DNA from: Bhargavaea sp. CC-171006
GTDB taxonomy: Bacteria > Bacillota > Bacilli > Bacillales_A > Planococcaceae
Reading direction: 5' to 3'
DNA length: 64,000 bases
NCBI RefSeq assembly: GCF_009761675.1
Contig: NZ_QUZH01000006.1
Span: forward strand, 62,001-126,000
How positions within the stretch are numbered: position 1 is the first letter of the stretch; the number at the start of each line of letters is the position of its first letter. The position numbers and the translations under genes are program-made. This document shows, piece after piece, positions 30,292 to 38,322 of the stretch. The notes under the pieces were generated by a model that searched no databases, was not told the DNA's origin, and saw nothing but the letters and a program-made list of their open reading frames with translations.

Positions 30292-31467
30292 ATGCGTGAA
30301 GCAGTGATTGTGGCCGGCGCGAGGACGCCGGTCGGAAAAGCAAAGAAAGGATCCCTTGCAACGGTCCGCCCGGACGACTTTGCCGCTCTTACGGTGAAAG
30401 AGACGCTCAGGCGAGCCGGGGGCTACGACGGACCGATCGATGACTTCATCGTCGGGTGCGCCATGCCGGAAGCGGAACAGGGCATGAACGTCGCCCGCCT
30501 GATCGGCGGACTTGCCGGACTGCCGGATACAGTGCCGGCAGTGACGGTCAACCGGTTCTGCTCGTCCGGTCTCCAGACAATCGCAACCGGTGCGCAACAA
30601 ATCATGCTCGGCCATGCGGATACCATACTCGCGGGCGGTACCGAATCGATGAGCATGGTGCCGATGATGGGCAACACGATCCGCCCGAACGCAACCCTTG
30701 CGGAAACCGCGCCTGAATATTACATGGGCATGGGCCATACGGCGGAGCAGGTCGCAATGAAATACGGAGTGAGCCGTGAGGACCAGGATGCATTCGCGGT
30801 CCGCTCCCATGAGCGTGCCGCCGCCGCCATCCGGGAAGGCAAATTCAAGGATGAGATCGTGCCGGTCGAAGTGATCCGCCGCACGGTCGGACCGGATGGC
30901 AAGCTGAAGGAAGGAACCTTCACCTTCGATATGGATGAAGGCGTACGCGAAGGCACCAACATGGAAACCCTCGCGAAGCTGCGTCCGGCGTTCAACGTGA
31001 AAGGGACGGTCACTGCGGGGAACGCTTCCCAGACATCGGACGGAGCGGGTACGGTCCTGATCATGGACCGTGAAAAGGCGGAGGCGGAAGGGCTGAAGCC
31101 GATCGCCAAGTTCCGCTCGTTCGCAGTCGGCGGTGTTCCGCCGGAAGTGATGGGCATCGGCCCGATCGAGGCCGTACCGAAAGCGCTGAAGCTTTCCGGC
31201 CTGTCGGTCGAAGACATCAACCTGTGGGAGCTTAATGAAGCTTTCGCCTCACAATCGATCCAGGTCATCCGCCATCTTGGCCTCGATGAAGACAAAGTCA
31301 ACGTCAACGGCGGCGCCATCGCGCTCGGTCACCCGCTTGGCGCGACAGGCACAATCCTGACGCTGAAGCTCATGAACGAGCTCAAGCGCCGCAACGAACA
31401 GTTCGGCGTCGTCACCATGTGCATCGGCGGAGGAATGGGAGCCGCCGGCGTATTCGAAATGTTGTAA
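30292..31467 (+). CDS. fadA: Acetyl-CoA C-acyltransferase (3-ketoacyl-CoA thiolase)
   Basis: The thiolase cleaves 3-ketoacyl-CoA to acetyl-CoA and a shortened acyl-CoA. The 391 residues show nucleophile Cys90 (NRFCSSGLQT), the His of NGGAIALGHPLGATG, and the second Cys in TMCIGGGMGAAG. A good GAGGAGG site precedes the ATG. Three hundred bases separate it from fadE, a long gap within an operon, and these hold a paired structured repeat. Confidence 0.96.
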   Translation: MREAVIVAGARTPVGKAKKGSLATVRPDDFAALTVKETLRRAGGYDGPIDDFIVGCAMPEAEQGMNVARLIGGLAGLPDTVPAVTVNRFCSSGLQTIATGAQQIMLGHADTILAGGTESMSMVPMMGNTIRPNATLAETAPEYYMGMGHTAEQVAMKYGVSREDQDAFAVRSHERAAAAIREGKFKDEIVPVEVIRRTVGPDGKLKEGTFTFDMDEGVREGTNMETLAKLRPAFNVKGTVTAGNASQTSDGAGTVLIMDREKAEAEGLKPIAKFRSFAVGGVPPEVMGIGPIEAVPKALKLSGLSVEDINLWELNEAFASQSIQVIRHLGLDEDKVNVNGGAIALGHPLGATGTILTLKLMNELKRRNEQFGVVTMCIGGGMGAAGVFEML

Positions 31468-31482
31468 GTAAGTGCGAAGGGT

Positions 31483-31580
31483 GGCTGCCCAGGCCCGCCA
31501 GGCATAAGGGGACATGCGCAGCGGATCCTGATCCGCGGAGTGTTGCCACTTATGACCCCGAGGGCCTGCCGCCCGCAGCC
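31483..31580 (+). repeat. Structured element, copy A
   Basis: This is a roughly 98-nt hairpin-like module. Four nested stems can be drawn: GGCTGC/GCAGCC (31483-31488 with 31575-31580), AGGCCC/GGGCCT (31491-31496 with 31562-31567), CATAAG/CTTATG (31503-31508 with 31549-31554) and GCGGAT/ATCCGC (31521-31526 with 31531-31536) closing a CCTG loop. There is no T run after it. It lies between fadA and fadE. The second copy follows exactly 120 bp later. Confidence 0.8.
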
Positions 31581-31602
31581 GGATAGCGTAAAAGCGGAGA
31601 GC

Positions 31603-31706
31603 GGTTGGTCATGGGCGACAGGCATAAGACGACCTGCGCAGTGAGGCCTGCCTCATGGAGCGGGACGGCTTGTGACCCGGGCCCGTACTGCCTGGAGCTG
31701 GCCACC
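31603..31706 (+). repeat. Structured element, copy B
   Basis: The 60-bp core (31621-31680) aligns without gaps to 31501-31560 of copy A at 40 of 60 positions. The same stems form with changed bases: GTGAGG/CCTCAT (31641-31646 with 31651-31656) around the identical CCTG loop, CATAAG/CTTGTG (31623-31628 with 31669-31674), ATGGGC/GCCCGT (31611-31616 with 31681-31686), and an outer GGT-GGTC/GGCC-ACC. Because the bases change while pairing is kept, structure appears selected. Confidence 0.8.
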
Positions 31707-31767
31707 GGAAATATGATCAGCAACCTGATTGATAACAAAACGAAAAAAGAACAGGGAGGAAACGAAT

Positions 31768-33555
31768 ATGGCTGAAACGCAAGACAAGGCACTCGTCAAA
31801 GGCGGGGCATTCCTCATCGAGGACATCGATGCGGACCAGGTGTTCACGCCGGAGGATTTCACGGAAGAGCATAAGATGATCGCAAAGACGACGGAGGAGT
31901 ATGTCAAGAACGAAGTCATCCCGGTCATCGACAAACTGGAAAACCATGAGTTCGAAAACTCCGTGCGGCTTCTGAAATCCGCTGGGGAACTCGGCCTTCT
32001 CGGAGCGGACATTCCGGAGGAATACGACGGCTTCGGACTTGATAAAATCTCGTCTGCGCTCATCACCGAAAAGATGTCCGTCGCCGGCGGGTTCTCCATT
32101 ACACACGGGGCCCACGTCGGCATCGGCACGCTTCCGATTGTCCTCTTCGGCAACGAAGAGCAGAAGCAGAAATACCTGCCAGCTTCGGTTACGGCAGAAA
32201 AAATCTTCGCTTATGCACTCACTGAGCCGGGCTCCGGTTCGGACGCGCTCGGCGCGCGTACAACTGCGAAACTCAATGAGGCGGGCACACACTATATCCT
32301 CAACGGTGAAAAACAGTGGATCACAAACTCCGGCTTTGCAGATGTCTTTGTCGTTTATGCCAAGATTGACGGTGAACATTTCACGGCATTCATCGTCGAG
32401 AAGGATTATCCGGGCGTTTCCGTCGGTGCCGAAGAAAAGAAGATGGGGATCAAGTCTTCTTCGACACGTACTCTTATCCTCCAGGATGCGGAAGTGCCGG
32501 TCGAAAACCTTCTCGGTGAAAAGGGACGCGGCCATGCGATCGCATTCAACATCCTGAACATCGGACGCTACAAACTTGGTGTGGGCGGTGTCGGCGGTTC
32601 CAAGCGGGCACTTGAACTGGCGATCAAATACACGAATGAGCGCCAGCAGTTCAAGCGCAGCATCGCTTCCTTCAACCTGACAAAGGAAAAAATTGCAACG
32701 CTTGCATCCGAGCTGTATGCGACGGAAAGTCTGATCTATCGCACGGTCGGCTACTTTGATGACCGCATGGGCCAGATGAGCGAGGAAGACCAGAAAGACG
32801 GCCGCAAGATCGCCCAGGCGATCGCGGAATATGCCATCGAATGCTCCATCAACAAAGTCGTCGGTTCAGAGACACTTGATCATGTCGTCGACGAAGCGGT
32901 CCAGCTGCACGGCGGATACGGCTACATGCAGGAGTATGAAGTCGAGCGCGCGTACAGGGACTCCCGCATCAACCGCATCTTCGAGGGTACGAACGAGATC
33001 AACCGCCTTCTCGTACCCGGTACGTTCCTTAAGAAAGCCCTGAAAGGGGAGCTTCCGCTTCTCCAGAAGGCCCAGTCGCTTCAGGAAGAGCTGCTCATGA
33101 TGATGCCGGAAGAACCGGGCGATGAAGCACTTGCGCAGGAGAAAATCCTGGTGAAGAACGCCAAGAAAATCGGCCTTCTCACTGCGGGCATGGCAGCACA
33201 GCGATTCGGCACGAAGCTTGAAGACGAGCAGGAAGTCCTTGTCAACATCGCCAACATCGCCAATGACATCTTCGCGATGGAATCCGCTTTGCTCCGCTCT
33301 GAAAAGGCGATCCGCCGCGCTGGAGAGGAGAAGTCTCGCCAGAAGGTTCTCTATACGGAAATCTTCTGCCAGGAAGCGATGCAGCGCATCGAACAGGAAG
33401 CGAAAGAAGTGCTCGTCGCGTCTGTCGAGGGAGACAACCAGCGCATGATGCTGTCTGCTCTCCGCAAACTCACCCGCTACACGCCGAAGAACCTGATTCC
33501 TCTGAAGCGCGAAGCGGCAGACAAGCTGAACGAAGCCCTGAAATACACAGTCTGA
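31768..33555 (+). CDS. fadE: Acyl-CoA dehydrogenase
   Basis: This FAD enzyme makes the trans-2-enoyl-CoA in the first step of beta-oxidation. The 595 residues resemble B. subtilis FadE (YusJ). They contain ALTEPGSGSDALGARTTA, KQWITNSGFADVFVVYAK, and the catalytic-base region INRIFEGTNEINR, then a C-terminal extension of about 150 residues. The ATG at 31768 follows AGGGAGGA. It closes the fad operon before a terminator. Confidence 0.95.
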   Translation: MAETQDKALVKGGAFLIEDIDADQVFTPEDFTEEHKMIAKTTEEYVKNEVIPVIDKLENHEFENSVRLLKSAGELGLLGADIPEEYDGFGLDKISSALITEKMSVAGGFSITHGAHVGIGTLPIVLFGNEEQKQKYLPASVTAEKIFAYALTEPGSGSDALGARTTAKLNEAGTHYILNGEKQWITNSGFADVFVVYAKIDGEHFTAFIVEKDYPGVSVGAEEKKMGIKSSSTRTLILQDAEVPVENLLGEKGRGHAIAFNILNIGRYKLGVGGVGGSKRALELAIKYTNERQQFKRSIASFNLTKEKIATLASELYATESLIYRTVGYFDDRMGQMSEEDQKDGRKIAQAIAEYAIECSINKVVGSETLDHVVDEAVQLHGGYGYMQEYEVERAYRDSRINRIFEGTNEINRLLVPGTFLKKALKGELPLLQKAQSLQEELLMMMPEEPGDEALAQEKILVKNAKKIGLLTAGMAAQRFGTKLEDEQEVLVNIANIANDIFAMESALLRSEKAIRRAGEEKSRQKVLYTEIFCQEAMQRIEQEAKEVLVASVEGDNQRMMLSALRKLTRYTPKNLIPLKREAADKLNEALKYTV

Positions 33556-33571
33556 TACGGACAGTACTATA

Positions 33572-33609
33572 GCCCGGACTGCTTCTTGAGCAGAACGGGC
33601 ATTCTTTTT
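33572..33609 (+). terminator. Terminator of the fad operon
   Basis: Outer stem GCCCG/CGGGC and inner stem CTGCT/AGCAG form a two-part hairpin followed by five T. Confidence 0.7.
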
Positions 33610-33649
33610 GTTATACTGACTTCAAGAGAAGATGCAGGGAGGCAAGGGA

Positions 33650-34006
33650 ATGGCAATCACCTATTATGGGTATCCGAAGTGCACCACCTGCCGAAAGGCG
33701 AAAAAGTGGCTGGATGATCACGGAGTGGCCTATGAGGAAGTCGATATCAAGGAGGCTCCCCCTTCGGAGGAACAGCTCCGGGAAATCATATCGGCCAGCG
33801 GACTCGAACTGAAGAAATTTTTCAACACAAGCGGTAAAGTCTATCGCGAAGGCGGGCTCAAGGACCGGCTTCCGGAAATGGCGGAAGATGAGAAGGTCCG
33901 TCTTCTCGCTTCAGACGGGATGCTTCTCAAACGTCCGATCGTCTATGATGGTGAAAAGGCGACAGTCGGTTTCCGTGAAGCGGACTTTGAAGCTGCATGG
34001 AATTAA
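33650..34006 (+). CDS. yusI: Spx/ArsC-like thioredoxin-fold protein (YusI)
   Basis: The 118-residue protein belongs to the ArsC/Spx superfamily with Cys11/Cys14 (PKCTTCRKAKKWL) and the conserved RPIVYDGEKATVGF near the C-terminus. In B. subtilis yusI lies at this same place before gcvH. It may act as a glutathione- or bacillithiol-independent redox protein; a transcriptional role like Spx is not established. The ATG at 33650 follows GCAGGGAGGC. Confidence 0.9.
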   Translation: MAITYYGYPKCTTCRKAKKWLDDHGVAYEEVDIKEAPPSEEQLREIISASGLELKKFFNTSGKVYREGGLKDRLPEMAEDEKVRLLASDGMLLKRPIVYDGEKATVGFREADFEAAWN

Positions 34007-34081
34007 GCGACTATTGAGTTTCCTGCCGCCGTATGGCAAACTGAGATGGGTAGATATTTTAAACTTCCTGGAGGGGTCAGA

Positions 34082-34462
34082 ATGAGCACACCAACAGAAC
34101 TTCGCTACTCCGAAGAACACGAATGGGTAAAGACGGAAGACGGCAAGGCGCGCATCGGCATCACACATTTCGCACAGGCGGAACTCGGTGACATCGTATT
34201 TGTCGAGCTTCCTGAAGTCGGCGATGAAATCAAGGCGGACGAGCCTTTCGGCAGCGTTGAATCCGTCAAGACGGTTTCCGAGCTTTACGCACCGATCAGC
34301 GGCACAGTAGTTGAAGTGAACGAAGATCTCGAGGACAGCCCTGAGTTCGTCAACGAATCTCCTTATGAAAAGGCATGGATGGTCGTTGTTGAACCTTCCG
34401 ACTCTTCGGAGATCGACAAACTCATGTCCGCCGAACAATACGATCAAATGACGCAGGGCTGA
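34082..34462 (+). CDS. gcvH: Glycine cleavage system H protein
   Basis: The lipoyl carrier of glycine cleavage is also the obligate intermediate in Bacillus lipoate assembly, passing octanoyl groups on to other enzymes. The 126 residues hold the lipoylation site Lys63 ([15 protein letters not shown]). GGAGGGGTC precedes the ATG at 34082. The other gcv genes are absent here, as is normal for Bacillus gcvH. lipA lies in the same window at 56.8 kb. Confidence 0.97.
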   Translation: MSTPTELRYSEEHEWVKTEDGKARIGITHFAQAELGDIVFVELPEVGDEIKADEPFGSVESVKTVSELYAPISGTVVEVNEDLEDSPEFVNESPYEKAWMVVVEPSDSSEIDKLMSAEQYDQMTQG

Positions 34463-34474
34463 CCTGCATGCAGG

Positions 34475-34501
34475 AAACGCCGGCATCTTCCGGCGTTTTT
34501 T
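34475..34501 (+). terminator. Terminator of gcvH
   Basis: The stem AAACGCCGG/CCGGCGTTT around CATCTT ends in six T. Confidence 0.9.
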
Positions 34502-34591
34502 GCATCTTCTAATATAAAGGACCGCGACCGGAAACGGCGCCTGTTCCGGATGCGGCCCGATATCAAATGGTGTGCTCGCGGAGGGATCAGG

Positions 34592-34930
34592 ATGACCGAT
34601 AAAGTGATCGTCGTCGAAGGCAACTCTGACAGGAAACGGATCGCCCCGCTTTTGGATGAACCGGTGGATATCATCTGCACAAACGGGACGGCAAGCCCGA
34701 CAAGGATTGAAGAACTTCTTGAACCGTATGAAGGAGCGGACATATTCGCATTTTTCGATGCGGACCGTTCCGGTGAGAAACTGCGTGCGCTTCTCAGGCG
34801 GGAGTACCCGGAAGCACGTCATCTCTATACGGACCGGGTCTACCGGGAGGTGGCGACCACGCCACTCCGGGTACTGGCGGAAGAACTGCTTTCGGCAAAC
34901 ATCGAGATTAAGACAGAATTTCTGCTGTAA
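34592..34930 (+). CDS. yusF: Toprim domain protein (YusF)
   Basis: The 112-residue single Toprim domain has VVEGNSDRKR (catalytic Glu) and FFDADRSGEK (Asp-X-Asp). It resembles stand-alone Toprim proteins such as B. subtilis YusF and relatives of the ribonuclease M5 catalytic domain. The activity is unknown. The ATG at 34592 follows GGAGGGATCA. A thioredoxin-like gene follows nine bases later. Confidence 0.88.
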   Translation: MTDKVIVVEGNSDRKRIAPLLDEPVDIICTNGTASPTRIEELLEPYEGADIFAFFDADRSGEKLRALLRREYPEARHLYTDRVYREVATTPLRVLAEELLSANIEIKTEFLL

Positions 34931-34939
34931 AGGATGAGC

Positions 34940-35242
34940 ATGGTGGAAGAATGGAATCTGCATCAATTTGAAGAAGCATCAAAGAATCCGGCCGTTGCCG
35001 CCTTTTATCTGTATACACCCCTTTGCGGGACATGTCAGGTGGCCTCGAAGATGATGGATGTCGTGGAACAACTTCTTCCCGATGTAAAACTTGGCAAGGC
35101 AGACCTCAATTATCACGAGGAGGTGGCCGCCAGGTACGGGGTGGAGAGCGTTCCATGCCTCCTGATTTCAAAAGAGGGGCAGCCGGTCGAAAAAATCTAC
35201 GCATTCCGGTCGGTCCCGTACCTGTATGAGAAATTAAGTTGA
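34940..35242 (+). CDS. yusE: Thioredoxin-like protein (YusE)
   Basis: The 100-residue thioredoxin-fold protein has Cys29/Cys32 in LCGTC and a cis-proline in SVPCLLISK, with an extra Cys after the proline. ATG 34940 is chosen over ATG 34934, which abuts the TAAAGG site directly. It shares a transcript with yusF. The -35 box of the met riboswitch transcript (TTGACG, 35239-35244) overlaps its stop codon. Confidence 0.88.
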   Translation: MVEEWNLHQFEEASKNPAVAAFYLYTPLCGTCQVASKMMDVVEQLLPDVKLGKADLNYHEEVAARYGVESVPCLLISKEGQPVEKIYAFRSVPYLYEKLS

Positions 35243-35268
35243 CGCAAAACGATCAGCTGTGTTATAGT
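35239..35268 (+). promoter_or_regulatory. Promoter of the metNPQ leader
   Basis: TTGACG (35239-35244) and TATAGT (35263-35268) are 18 bp apart, upstream of the SAM riboswitch. Confidence 0.7.
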
Positions 35269-35318
35269 TTCATCCATCAGTCATCCGACAAACGGATGAT
35301 CTAAACGAATACGGAACA

Positions 35319-35493
35319 CTCTTATTGAGAGAGGCGGAGGGACGTGCCCGATGAAGCCCGGCAACCGTCACGGAAACGTGAAATGGTGCCAAATCACTCA
35401 AAGCGCAAGCGCTTTGGCAGATGAGAGGAAATGCACCGGTCGGAGACGGATCGGTTGCGCGACCTGTCTGCCTGTAAGCAGATGGGTCTTTTT
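35319..35493 (+). promoter_or_regulatory. SAM-I riboswitch (S-box) with terminator
   Basis: The aptamer at 35319-35427 has the S-box signatures: CTCTTATTGAGAG, GGCGGAGGGACG, GCCCGATGAAGCCCGGCAACC, TGGTGCCAAATC and the closing ATGAGAG. It is followed by an 11-bp terminator stem GACCTGTCTGC/GCAGATGGGTC (35461-35488) with a T run. Bound S-adenosylmethionine is expected to favour the terminator and stop metNPQ transcription. Confidence 0.95.
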
Positions 35494-35510
35494 AATGCAG
35501 AGGTGACCAA

Positions 35511-36536
35511 ATGATTAAGCTAGAACAAATAACCAAGCAGTTCCGCCTTTCCAATGGGACTCTTACTGCCGTCGATGCGGTCGATCTGGAGATCCGGGAG
35601 GGCGAGATATTCGGCATCATCGGATACAGCGGTGCAGGAAAAAGCACACTGATCCGCATGCTGAACGGCCTTGAAAAGCCAACCGGCGGCCGCGTGACGG
35701 TCAACGGTATGGAAATGTCGAAGGTTTCCGGAGCGGACCTCAGGAAGGCACGCCAGAAAGTCAGCATGATCTTCCAGCACTTCAACCTGCTCTGGTCACG
35801 CACAGTGGCGGAGAATATTGCTTTCCCGCTTGAGATTGCAGGCGTGAAAAAGGCGGATCGGGAACCGAGGGTGCGGGAACTGATCCGGCTTGTCGGGCTT
35901 GAGGGGCGTGAGGATGCTTATCCGTCGGAGCTTTCCGGCGGACAGAAGCAGCGTGTCGGAATCGCACGGGCGCTTGCCAATGAACCGGATGTCCTGCTGT
36001 GTGACGAAGCCACATCGGCACTGGACCCGGAAACAACCGACTCGATCCTGGATCTTCTGACCGATATCAACAAAAGGCTGAACCTGACAATCGTGCTCAT
36101 CACACACGAGATGCACGTCATCCGGAAAATCTGTCACCGTGTCGCCGTCATGGAAGCGGGACGGGTCGTGGAGATGGGGGACGTGCTCCAGGTGTTCCGC
36201 TCGCCACAGCAACCGATCACAAAGCGGTTCGTGTCCCAGGTGACCGAATCGCCGGATGTCAAACAGGCCATCGGGCAGCTTGTCAGCGAGAATCCGGACG
36301 GCACTCTGATCCGCCTCGGTTTCGTCGGAGAACGGACGGGAGAACCGGTACTTGCCCGGCTGATCCGGTCATTCGATATTGACGTCAACATTCTGCAGGC
36401 CAATGTCTCGCAGACGCACGGCGGTACATTCGGCTCCATCATCCTGAATCTCATGGGCGATGAGGCGGCGGTTGCACAAGCAGTGGAGTTCCTTCATTCT
36501 GAAGGCGTGGAAACAGAGGTGATCGAACGTGATTGA
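35511..36536 (+). CDS. metN: Methionine ABC importer ATP-binding protein
   Basis: The 341 residues contain Walker A GYSGAGKST (39-47), the signature LSGGQKQRVGIARAL, Walker B VLLCDEATSALD, and a C-terminal NIL domain of about 75 residues typical of MetN, which senses intracellular methionine. It powers uptake through MetP with MetQ as the binding lipoprotein. The SAM riboswitch controls it. It overlaps metP by eight bases. Confidence 0.96.
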   Translation: MIKLEQITKQFRLSNGTLTAVDAVDLEIREGEIFGIIGYSGAGKSTLIRMLNGLEKPTGGRVTVNGMEMSKVSGADLRKARQKVSMIFQHFNLLWSRTVAENIAFPLEIAGVKKADREPRVRELIRLVGLEGREDAYPSELSGGQKQRVGIARALANEPDVLLCDEATSALDPETTDSILDLLTDINKRLNLTIVLITHEMHVIRKICHRVAVMEAGRVVEMGDVLQVFRSPQQPITKRFVSQVTESPDVKQAIGQLVSENPDGTLIRLGFVGERTGEPVLARLIRSFDIDVNILQANVSQTHGGTFGSIILNLMGDEAAVAQAVEFLHSEGVETEVIERD

Positions 36537-37197
36537 ACAACTGTTTCCCAACGTCGACTGGGAGAAAATGTGGGAGGCGACACTTGAGACACTTTACATG
36601 ACGGCAGTCGCCACAGTATTCACCTTCCTGATCGGGCTTGTGCTCGGTATCCTTCTTTTCCTTACGGGGCCGAAAGGCATTTATCAGAATCGGATTTCAA
36701 ACCTGATCACAGCGGCATTCGTCAACATTTTCAGGTCAATTCCATTCATCATTCTGATCATTCTGCTGATCCCGCTCACGAAGTTCCTGCTCGGCTCGAT
36801 CCGAGGGCCGAATGCGGCACTGCCGGCCCTGATCATCGGCTCTGCGCCGTTTTACGGACGGATGGTCCAGATTGCGCTTGCGGAAATCGATAAGGGCGTC
36901 ATCGAGGCGGCCCGTTCGATGGGGGCGACCACATGGACGATCATCCGGAAAGTGCTGCTCCCGGAATCGATGCCGGCGCTGATCTCAGGCATCACCGTGA
37001 CGGCAATTGCGCTCGTCGGCTATACGGCAATGGCCGGCATAATCGGGGCGGGGGGTCTCGGTAACCTGGCTTACCTGGACGGCTTCCAAAGAAGCCGCAC
37101 CGACGTGACGATGGTCGCCACCATCCTGATCCTGATCATCGTCTTTGCCATCCAGTGGATTGGTGACATCCTGGTCAAGAGGACGGACAAACGCTAA
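36529..37197 (+). CDS. metP: Methionine ABC importer permease
   Basis: The 222-residue membrane protein has about five segments and the ABC-permease coupling loop (IDKGVIEAARSMGATTWTII). The start is GTG at 36529 with AGAGGTGA upstream, inside the end of metN, so the two are coupled. It forms the membrane channel for methionine with MetN. Confidence 0.95.
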   Translation: MIEQLFPNVDWEKMWEATLETLYMTAVATVFTFLIGLVLGILLFLTGPKGIYQNRISNLITAAFVNIFRSIPFIILIILLIPLTKFLLGSIRGPNAALPALIIGSAPFYGRMVQIALAEIDKGVIEAARSMGATTWTIIRKVLLPESMPALISGITVTAIALVGYTAMAGIIGAGGLGNLAYLDGFQRSRTDVTMVATILILIIVFAIQWIGDILVKRTDKR

Positions 37198-37247
37198 AAG
37201 AATTTGAGCACTCAAATAAAATTACAAAACCCAAGGGGGAAATCATA

Positions 37248-38105
37248 ATGAAAAAATTTGCAGCAGGACTATTTCTGGCAACTGGCACACTTGCTCTGGC
37301 CGCATGTGGCGCAGGCGGAGACGACACCTCTTCCGGCACATCCGAAGGCGGGGAAAGCAGCGGGGAGCCAAAAGAACTCGTTGTCGGTGCATCCAACGTA
37401 CCGCATGCCCTGATCCTGGAAGAGGCCAAGCCGCTTCTTGAAGAGAAAGGCATCGAACTGAAGATCGAAACTTATCAGGACTATGTCCTTCCGAACGAGG
37501 ACCTGGAATCCGGAGAAATCGATGCGAACTACTTCCAGCACATCCCTTATCTTGAAACCCAGATGGCCGACCATGGCTATGACTTCGTGAATGCCGGCGG
37601 CATCCATATCGAGCCGATCGGCATCTATTCGAAAAAGTATGATTCCCTGGAGGACCTGCCGGACGGCGCGACGATCCTAATGAGCAACTCGGTTGCCGAC
37701 CACGGCCGGATCCTTTCCATGCTGGAAAGCCAGGGCCTCATCAAGCTTGATGAAGGAGTCGACAAAACAGCAGCAGAAGTCAAGGACATCGTGGAAAACC
37801 CGAAAAACCTTGAATTTGATGCGGACTATGAGGCGTCCTTCCTGCCTCAGCTCTACAACCAGGAAGAAGGTGATGCGCTTCTCATCAACTCCAACTATGC
37901 GATTGATGCGGGACTCAATCCGCTTGAAGATGCCATCGCTCTCGAAGACTCCGATTCCCCTTATGTCAACGTGATCGCTGTCCGCAGCGGTGACGAAGAC
38001 AAACAGGAAATCAAGGCACTTGTTGAAGTGCTCCGCTCTGAGGAAATTCAGGACTTCATCATCGAAGAATGGGGCGGCTCGGTCGTTCCTGTTGACGGGG
38101 AATAA
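37248..38105 (+). CDS. metQ: Methionine-binding lipoprotein
   Basis: The 285-residue lipoprotein has a type II signal peptide with lipobox LAAC (Cys20), an acidic and Ser/Gly-rich linker, and the NlpA/MetQ domain (VVGASNVPHALILEEAKPLL, INSNYAIDAGLNP). It presents methionine to MetNP at the outer face of the membrane. CAAGGGGGAAATC precedes the ATG. A strong terminator follows. Confidence 0.96.
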   Translation: MKKFAAGLFLATGTLALAACGAGGDDTSSGTSEGGESSGEPKELVVGASNVPHALILEEAKPLLEEKGIELKIETYQDYVLPNEDLESGEIDANYFQHIPYLETQMADHGYDFVNAGGIHIEPIGIYSKKYDSLEDLPDGATILMSNSVADHGRILSMLESQGLIKLDEGVDKTAAEVKDIVENPKNLEFDADYEASFLPQLYNQEEGDALLINSNYAIDAGLNPLEDAIALEDSDSPYVNVIAVRSGDEDKQEIKALVEVLRSEEIQDFIIEEWGGSVVPVDGE

Positions 38106-38129
38106 TACAGATAAAATAGCGAAACAATC

Positions 38130-38179
38130 AAGCCGCCGTGCCGGGACTCTGAAAAAGAATCCCGGCACGGCGGCTTTTT
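38130..38179 (+). terminator. Terminator of metNPQ
   Basis: A 17-bp stem (38130-38146 with 38160-38176) around a 13-base loop is followed by T residues. Confidence 0.92.
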
Positions 38180-38202
38180 CACTGCCTGCCTGTCATTTCC
38201 TG

Positions 38203-38231
38203 TTGTAACCGTTCACAAGTAAATGTATTCT
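38203..38231 (+). promoter_or_regulatory. Promoter of the symporter gene
   Basis: TTGTAA (38203-38208) and TATTCT (38226-38231) are 17 bp apart, about 90 bases before the start codon at 38323. Confidence 0.5.
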
Positions 38232-38322
38232 GAATAAGTGGCCAAGCCTTCTATTGGATGGGGGAGTGTGGTAAAGTGGTCACATCAGAAAAACAAGTGT
38301 CTTTTTAGGGGGTACATTCATC

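Noticed and set aside
35280-35300. Terminator just before the SAM aptamer (TCATCCG/CGGATGA)
   Set aside because: The stem lacks a T run and lies in the transcribed leader; it may be a 5' stabiliser only.
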